Origin: Spirochaetota bacterium
GTDB taxonomy: Bacteria > Spirochaetota > Spirochaetia > DSM-27196 > PWMO01
Assembly: GCA_009908925.1 (NCBI GenBank)
Contig: JAAAOH010000122.1
Location: forward strand, 1 to 8,748
Length of the DNA: 8,748 nt
Reading direction: 5' to 3'
This document shows positions 5,440 through 8,748 of the stretch, piece by piece (positions within the stretch are counted from its first letter, which is position 1; every line of letters begins with the position of its first letter). The notes under the pieces are model-generated. The model ran no database searches and had not been told where the DNA came from. It saw only the letters and a program-made list of their open reading frames with translations. The position numbers were made by a program, and so were the translations under genes.

Positions 5440-6786
5440 TCAGCGCCGCCGGCCATCCGCCGCCGGCGGCCGTATTCCGAGGGTCTTCATTTTTCTGTAC
5501 AGGGTGCTTGGATCGATACCGAGCTCTTTCGCGGCTTTGGAGCGATGCCCTCCGTTCCGCCGGAGGGCCGCCTCGATGGCGCTTCGCTCGAGCGACTCGA
5601 GTGTCCCGCCGACGGCAGAGGCACCGAGCTGATCCTGAAACTCCTGCGGGAGGTCCTCCACCTCGATCTGACCCTCGGGGCGGAGAACGAACGCCTGCTC
5701 AATGACGTTCTCGAGCTCACGCACGTTGCCCGGGTAGTGATAGAGCATCAGACGGTTCAGCGCCTCTTTGGATACCCCCGAGACCTGTTTCCCCTGCAAT
5801 TGATTGAACTTGGCGATGATGCCGTCCACGAGCAAGGGTATGTCCTCTTTGCGCTGGCGCAGTGGTGGCAGCACGACGTGGATGACACGTATGCGGTAGT
5901 AAAGGTCATCTCGAAATCGGCCCTGCTTCACGAGAGTCTCGAGCGGTCTGTTCGTGGCCGCAATGACCCGCACATCAACCGGTACGGGCTCCACCGAGCC
6001 GAGCGGCTCCACCTCACCCTCCTGCAGCACCCGCAGAAGCCGGACCTGCATGGCGGGCGAGATGTCGGAGATCTCGTCGAGGAAGATTGTGCCGCCGTCG
6101 GCGAGCTCGAAGCGTCCCGGTTTGTCTTTTCGGGCATCGGTGAATGCGCCGGCCTTATGGCCGAATAGCTCGGACTCGAGCAGGCTGTCGGGCAGCGCTC
6201 CGCAGTTTATGGCGATGAACGGTGCGGCGTGACGTGGCGAGAGGTTGTGAATGGCCCGTGCCACGAGTTCCTTGCCGGTTCCCGTCTCCCCTTCGATTAC
6301 CGCAGTGCTCGAGCTCTCCGCTATGCGGGGAATGAGGGAGAACAGGCGTTGCATGGGAGCGCTCTTTCCGATTATGTCCTGCAGCGTATATCGACCGTCG
6401 AGCTCCCTGCGAAGGCGCTCGATGGCGTCGACATCACGGAAGGTGAGCACTCCGCCGACGACCCGACCGTCTTCGTCTCGAAGCGGTGAGGCGGATATCT
6501 GAACCGCGTTCCCGCGCTCGGCCGCGGTCGCGATCGTCGTCTGCACGCCGCCCACCGCCACTCCTGTCTCGATTGTCTGTCGGAGCGGACATCGGGTCTG
6601 GCATGATTCGGCGCGAAGCACGTCGCAGCAGTGCTTACCCATCGCCTCCCAGCGATTCGCTCCCGTAATAACTTCCGCCGCCTTGTTGAAGGAAGTGATG
6701 CTCAGGTCGAGGTCAACGGTGAGCACGCCCTCACTGATGGAGTTGAGGACCGCGTCGGTATGTCTGCACGGAGGATTCTGTTCCAT
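5440..6786 (-). CDS. Sigma-54-dependent transcriptional regulator: PAS, AAA+, Fis-type HTH
   Basis: An enhancer-binding protein of 448 residues that would remodel RNA polymerase-sigma-54 by ATP hydrolysis. The N-terminal PAS domain (about 9-120) contains four cysteines (C53, C54, C62, C66) in GKHCCDVLRAESCQTRC, a pattern seen in PAS domains of similar regulators and compatible with metal or redox sensing. The AAA+ domain (about 138-370) has Walker A GETGTGKE (166-173), the sigma-54 contact loop as GAFTDA (213-218) rather than GAFTGA, Walker B IFLDEI (234-239) and arginine fingers R292 and R298 in FRDDLYYR. A Fis-type helix-turn-helix (about 395-437) ends in RSKAAKELGI...STLYRKMK. There is no receiver domain, so control is probably through the PAS domain. 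The ATG at 6786 precedes the first PAS helix directly; a longer frame extends upstream but runs across the divergent HIT gene. No Shine-Dalgarno is visible. It diverges from the HIT gene and converges on the PRC-barrel-like gene. Confidence 0.95.
   Translation of the reverse strand: MEQNPPCRHTDAVLNSISEGVLTVDLDLSITSFNKAAEVITGANRWEAMGKHCCDVLRAESCQTRCPLRQTIETGVAVGGVQTTIATAAERGNAVQISASPLRDEDGRVVGGVLTFRDVDAIERLRRELDGRYTLQDIIGKSAPMQRLFSLIPRIAESSSTAVIEGETGTGKELVARAIHNLSPRHAAPFIAINCGALPDSLLESELFGHKAGAFTDARKDKPGRFELADGGTIFLDEISDISPAMQVRLLRVLQEGEVEPLGSVEPVPVDVRVIAATNRPLETLVKQGRFRDDLYYRIRVIHVVLPPLRQRKEDIPLLVDGIIAKFNQLQGKQVSGVSKEALNRLMLYHYPGNVRELENVIEQAFVLRPEGQIEVEDLPQEFQDQLGASAVGGTLESLERSAIEAALRRNGGHRSKAAKELGIDPSTLYRKMKTLGIRPPAADGRRR
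5445..5470. repeat. Hairpin at the convergent gene junction
   Basis: GCCGCCGG (5445-5452) and CCGGCGGC (5463-5470) form a perfect 8-bp GC stem with a ten-base loop. It sits just past the stop of the PRC-barrel-like gene and inside the last codons of the opposing regulator gene. It might slow or end transcription coming from the left, but it lacks a T-run. Part of its symmetry may simply reflect the proline/arginine codons it encodes. Confidence 0.35.
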
Positions 6787-6817
6787 TGTCGATAGTATAT
6801 GATACCATGTGAGGCGA
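6787..6817. promoter_or_regulatory. 31-base divergent promoter region
   Basis: This is the only clearly AT-rich patch between the regulator and the HIT gene. On the minus strand TATACT (6794-6799) ends seven bases before the regulator ATG. On the plus strand TATGAT (6798-6803) ends 14 bases before the HIT ATG. The two hexamers overlap by two bases, so the two transcripts should compete for polymerase. No convincing -35 is seen for either; both -35 positions would fall inside the opposing gene's coding sequence. Confidence 0.35.
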
Positions 6818-7162
6818 ATGGAAAGAACGGTGTTCGACAGGATCATTGCCGGGGAAACGGATGCGGATATCGTCTTCGAGAACGAGGACGTCGTAGCCTT
6901 CCGCGAAATTGCGCCCCAGGCGCCGGTGCACGTGCTCGTCATACCCCGAACGCGCATGAAGAACATTTCCGAGTCGACCGAACACAATCCGGTTGTGATC
7001 GGGAAGCTCATTCAGGGCATTGCCGAGACCGCACGACTGCTGGGGCTCGAGGAAACCGGCTACCGCGTGGTGTTCAACACCGGTCGAGATGCCCTGCAGA
7101 CGGTTCCCTACCTCCACGGCCATATCCTCGCCGGCCGTACCCTGGGGTGGCCTCCCGGCTGA
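6818..7162 (+). CDS. HIT-family (histidine triad) protein
   Basis: A small cytosolic protein of 114 residues of the HINT branch, whose members hydrolyse nucleoside phosphoramidates and related AMP-lysine or dinucleotide substrates. The start VFDRIIAGETDADIVFENED is the usual HINT opening. H38 in APVHVLVIPR corresponds to the conserved His of the nucleotide pocket. The C-terminal active-site stretch is QTVPYLHGHILAGR followed by WPPG at the very end. The middle, nucleophilic histidine (H100) and the third (H102) are present, but the first of the triad is tyrosine (Y98). Length and the WPPG ending are normal for the family. The ATG at 6818 has GAGG three bases upstream; a GTG at 6809 would add three residues. 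The gene diverges from the regulator and is followed after 72 bases by the sugar kinase, which has its own promoter. Its cellular substrate is unknown. Confidence 0.92.
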   Translation: MERTVFDRIIAGETDADIVFENEDVVAFREIAPQAPVHVLVIPRTRMKNISESTEHNPVVIGKLIQGIAETARLLGLEETGYRVVFNTGRDALQTVPYLHGHILAGRTLGWPPG

Positions 7163-7199
7163 ATCGAGTGATCAGTCAGTTCGATACGCTGAGAAGGGT

Positions 7200-7228
7200 T
7201 TGACACGGCGGGCAGTCCCACATATCGT
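7200..7228 (+). promoter_or_regulatory. Sigma-70 promoter giving a leaderless kinase mRNA
   Basis: A perfect TTGACA (7200-7205) is followed after 17 bases by TATCGT (7223-7228, four of six consensus bases). The -10 ends six bases before the ATG at 7235, so the expected transcription start falls on or next to the A of the start codon. This agrees with the absence of any Shine-Dalgarno before that ATG. Confidence 0.6.
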
Positions 7229-7234
7229 TTTCGC

Positions 7235-8314
7235 ATGATCACCAAACTGAAAACAAACGCCCGGTACGCCCTTCTCATTCCCACAAGCATGGGAGTGCGG
7301 ATCACGCCGAAAGACCGCCAGCCGGTACAGACATCGCGTGACTTTGCGATGCAGGTAACGAGCGCCGAGAGTAACGTCGCGAGTGTGTCATCCTTTCTCG
7401 GCTTACCGGTAAAGGTGCTCACCGCACTCGTCTCGGGCAGCCCGATTGCTCGCATGATCGCCGACGATCTCGGCCGCCGTCACATTGACGTGGAGGCCAA
7501 GTACGTCGAGCAGGGTGGTCCCTGGGGCTATCGTCACCAGTTCAACATCGCGGACGCCGGGTTCGGCGGGCGCGGGCCACGTGTGCACAACGACCGCGCC
7601 GGCGAGGCCGGGCGGAGCCTCGCGGCAGGTGATTTTGATCTCGACCGCATCTTCGATGCCGAAGGCGTGCAGGTGGTGCATCTCTCCGGTCTGGTGGCTG
7701 CGCTCTCGCCGAGCACGGGAGAACTCTGCCTCGAGATCGCCCGCAAGGCGAAGCAGGCGGGTACGGTGGTCAGCTTTGATCTCAACTATCGTGCCTCTTT
7801 CTGGGAAGAGGATCCGGAGCGATTGCGGAAGGTGTTCCACGAGATCGCAACGCTCTCCGACGTCCTCATCGGCAACGAGGAGGACTTCCAGCTGGCCCTC
7901 GGACTCACGGGGCCGGAGGCGGGTGGAAAAGACCTCGCCGCGAAAATTGATGGTTTTAAGGGCATGATCGAGGAGGCCCGCGTGGCATATCCCGATGCGA
8001 AACTCTTCGGCACGACCCTGCGCGAAGTCGTGAATGCCAATGAGCATATGTGGGGCGCGATCCTGCACGCGCCCGACGGATGGCATATCATCGAGCCGCG
8101 CTCCATACAGGTTCTCGACCGGATCGGTGGTGGTGACGGCTTTGTGGGCGGCCTGCTCTACGGGTTCCTGCGGGGCTGGGACGCCGAGGAGTGCCTGCAG
8201 TTCGGCTGGGCGAGCGGCGCCCTAGCGGTCAGCATGGAGACCGACTACGGCCAGCCGGCCGACGAGGATCAGATCCGAAGCATCTGGCAGGGAGACGCCC
8301 GCGTGAAGCGGTGA
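7235..8314 (+). CDS. PfkB-family sugar kinase, probably 2-keto-3-deoxygluconate kinase (KdgK-like)
   Basis: A 359-residue ribokinase-fold enzyme, expected to phosphorylate 2-keto-3-deoxygluconate at C6 with ATP to give KDPG for the Entner-Doudoroff aldolase. Features seen: the N-terminal substrate strand with ETNVA-like ESNVASVSSFLGLPVKV (45-61), GGPWGYRHQFN (94-104), GRGPRVHNDRAGE (112-124), FDLNYRASFW (181-190), GNEEDFQ (213-219) and the C-terminal anion-hole segment RIGGGDGF (296-303) with the catalytic base D301. The usual PfkB signature at this point is D-T-G-D; the GGGDGF form is, to my recollection, typical of one KdgK-like subfamily found in Firmicutes and spirochaetes, including the closing WQGDARVKR. 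Length matches that subfamily and no part is missing. Substrate specificity is by resemblance only; another keto-sugar acid or sugar is possible. It lies between the HIT gene and a chemoreceptor gene and has its own promoter with a leaderless start. Confidence 0.88.
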   Translation: MITKLKTNARYALLIPTSMGVRITPKDRQPVQTSRDFAMQVTSAESNVASVSSFLGLPVKVLTALVSGSPIARMIADDLGRRHIDVEAKYVEQGGPWGYRHQFNIADAGFGGRGPRVHNDRAGEAGRSLAAGDFDLDRIFDAEGVQVVHLSGLVAALSPSTGELCLEIARKAKQAGTVVSFDLNYRASFWEEDPERLRKVFHEIATLSDVLIGNEEDFQLALGLTGPEAGGKDLAAKIDGFKGMIEEARVAYPDAKLFGTTLREVVNANEHMWGAILHAPDGWHIIEPRSIQVLDRIGGGDGFVGGLLYGFLRGWDAEECLQFGWASGALAVSMETDYGQPADEDQIRSIWQGDARVKR

Positions 8315-8358
8315 GGCCGGACGCGGCGGGGGTGCGTGCGACGGCCGCCGAGCCCCGC
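8315..8358 (+). repeat. GC-rich inverted repeats after the kinase gene
   Basis: Just past the kinase stop, CGGCGG (8324-8329) can pair with CCGCCG (8345-8350), or alternatively GCGGGG (8326-8331) with CCCCGC (8353-8358). Neither stem is followed by a T-run. It may mark the end of the kinase transcript, but this is not a standard intrinsic terminator. Confidence 0.25.
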
Positions 8359-8403
8359 GAGCCACCCGTAAAAGCTCATAAAGTCGATTTTCTCAAAAAC
8401 ACC

Positions 8404-8431
8404 TTGCACGAATCTCCAAAGCAGGTATAAA
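8404..8431 (+). promoter_or_regulatory. Candidate promoter of the second chemoreceptor gene
   Basis: TATAAA (8426-8431) is a near-consensus -10. TTGCAC (8404-8409) lies 16 bases upstream as a weaker -35. Transcription would begin near 8438, giving a leader of about 75 bases, unlike the very short leaders predicted for neighbouring genes. Confidence 0.4.
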
Positions 8432-8467
8432 CTCTATTCAGTCTCGAAGGAGGCATTCACCGCTTTG

Positions 8468-8493
8468 CGAACCGGTGTTCGAATCCGGTTTCG
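8468..8493 (+). promoter_or_regulatory. Leader hairpin before the chemoreceptor ribosome binding site
   Basis: CGAACCGG (8468-8475) pairs with CCGGTTTCG (8485-8493) with one bulged T and a nine-base loop. The stem ends five bases before the Shine-Dalgarno sequence. It could shape access of the ribosome; no regulatory ligand motif is recognised. Confidence 0.35.
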
Positions 8494-8497
8494 GAGC

Positions 8498-8505
8498 GGA
8501 GGGGG
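8498..8505 (+). promoter_or_regulatory. Shine-Dalgarno of the second chemoreceptor gene
   Basis: GGAGGGGG ends six bases before the ATG at 8512 and fixes the start of the partial gene at the right edge. Confidence 0.8.
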
Positions 8506-8511
8506 CATAAC

Positions 8512-8748
8512 ATGCGTTGGAAAGATCTGAAACTGAGCGTGAAACTGTCGGTAGGTTTCGGTGTCGTCCTTGTGCTGCTCGCCGGGCTTTCCGTCTGGGC
8601 GGTGCAAGGCGTACAGGGTATCGTTCGAAACGCCGAAGAGGTCATCGTCGGCAACGAGCTCCGCGGTGACATTGTCCAGCGGGAGGTCGATCACCTGAAC
8701 TGGGCGAACGACGTCAACGCCCTCATCACCGATGATTCGATCCACGAA
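8512..8748 (+). CDS. Methyl-accepting chemotaxis protein with CZB-like sensor, 5' part only
   Basis: The first 79 codons of a gene that runs off the right edge with no stop. A basic cytoplasmic start (MRWKDLKLSVKLS) leads into one hydrophobic segment (about 14-31), as in a chemoreceptor's first membrane helix. It is followed by a periplasmic helix containing NELRGDIVQREVDHLNWAND (48-67) and VNALITDD (68-75). The EVDHLNW pattern with H61 and W64 resembles the first helix of CZB (chemoreceptor zinc-binding) domains placed in the periplasm of some bacterial receptors; H61 would be a zinc ligand. The diagnostic downstream Cys/His motif, HAMP and signalling domain would lie beyond the window, so the class is inferred. 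It shares no sensor similarity with the chemoreceptor at 2405-4552. Strong Shine-Dalgarno, own promoter candidate, and a structured leader. Confidence 0.8.
   Translation, partial: MRWKDLKLSVKLSVGFGVVLVLLAGLSVWAVQGVQGIVRNAEEVIVGNELRGDIVQREVDHLNWANDVNALITDDSIHE

Noticed and set aside
6787..7011. 75-residue N-terminal extension of the sigma-54 regulator
   Set aside because: The extension is antisense to the HIT coding region and looks non-protein-like. The PAS domain starts right after the ATG at 6786, and a promoter-like hexamer sits before that ATG.
8476..8489. GTTCGAATCC, resembling a tRNA T-arm
   Set aside because: The flanking five bases do not pair as a T-stem, and no acceptor, D-arm or anticodon arm fits around it. 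It lies between a promoter and a ribosome binding site, so it is more likely the loop of a leader hairpin. A phage attachment relic cannot be excluded but has no support.

Overview
The window is GC-rich throughout, with third codon positions mostly G or C. It carries two different chemoreceptor genes. The receptor types, the sugar kinase subfamily and the GPH-type sugar symporter fit a free-living, motile, saccharolytic bacterium, plausibly a spirochaete of the Spirochaeta/Alkalispirochaeta kind. That assignment is inference from protein character; there is no rRNA or other marker gene.

Layout. Bases 1-152 hold no convincing gene. Three genes follow on the minus strand: an FkbM-type methyltransferase (153-917), translationally coupled behind a GPH/MelB-type sugar:cation symporter (914-2287), and upstream of both a 715-residue methyl-accepting chemotaxis protein with a double-Cache-like sensor (2405-4552). 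A 321-base gap (4553-4873) contains two near-identical dyad elements, a block of very GC-rich hairpins and an excellent sigma-54 promoter. These precede a plus-strand gene for a PRC-barrel-like protein of 186 residues (4874-5434). Converging on it with only five bases between the stop codons is a sigma-54 enhancer-binding regulator with a cysteine-bearing PAS domain (5440-6786). Divergent from the regulator, 31 bases away, is a HIT-family protein (6818-7162). It is followed by a KdgK-like PfkB sugar kinase (7235-8314) and the first 79 codons of a second chemoreceptor with a CZB-like sensor start (8512 to the right edge).

How the parts may work together. The best candidate for an undescribed unit is 4613-6786: paired dyad sites, GC-rich spacer, -24/-12 promoter, PRC-barrel-like gene and convergent enhancer-binding protein. 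It reads as a self-contained sigma-54 switch controlling one small protein of unknown role. The regulator has GAFTDA in place of GAFTGA and four clustered cysteines in its PAS domain, so redox or metal sensing is possible. The symporter and the KdgK-like kinase both point to sugar or sugar-acid use but are not in one operon.

A second theme is initiation. Several genes (symporter, first chemoreceptor, regulator, kinase, perhaps the HIT gene) have no strong Shine-Dalgarno but have a -10-like hexamer 6-14 bases before the start codon, which suggests leaderless or near-leaderless mRNAs. The PRC-barrel and second chemoreceptor genes instead have strong Shine-Dalgarno sites. No tRNA, rRNA, CRISPR array, transposase or prophage gene was found.
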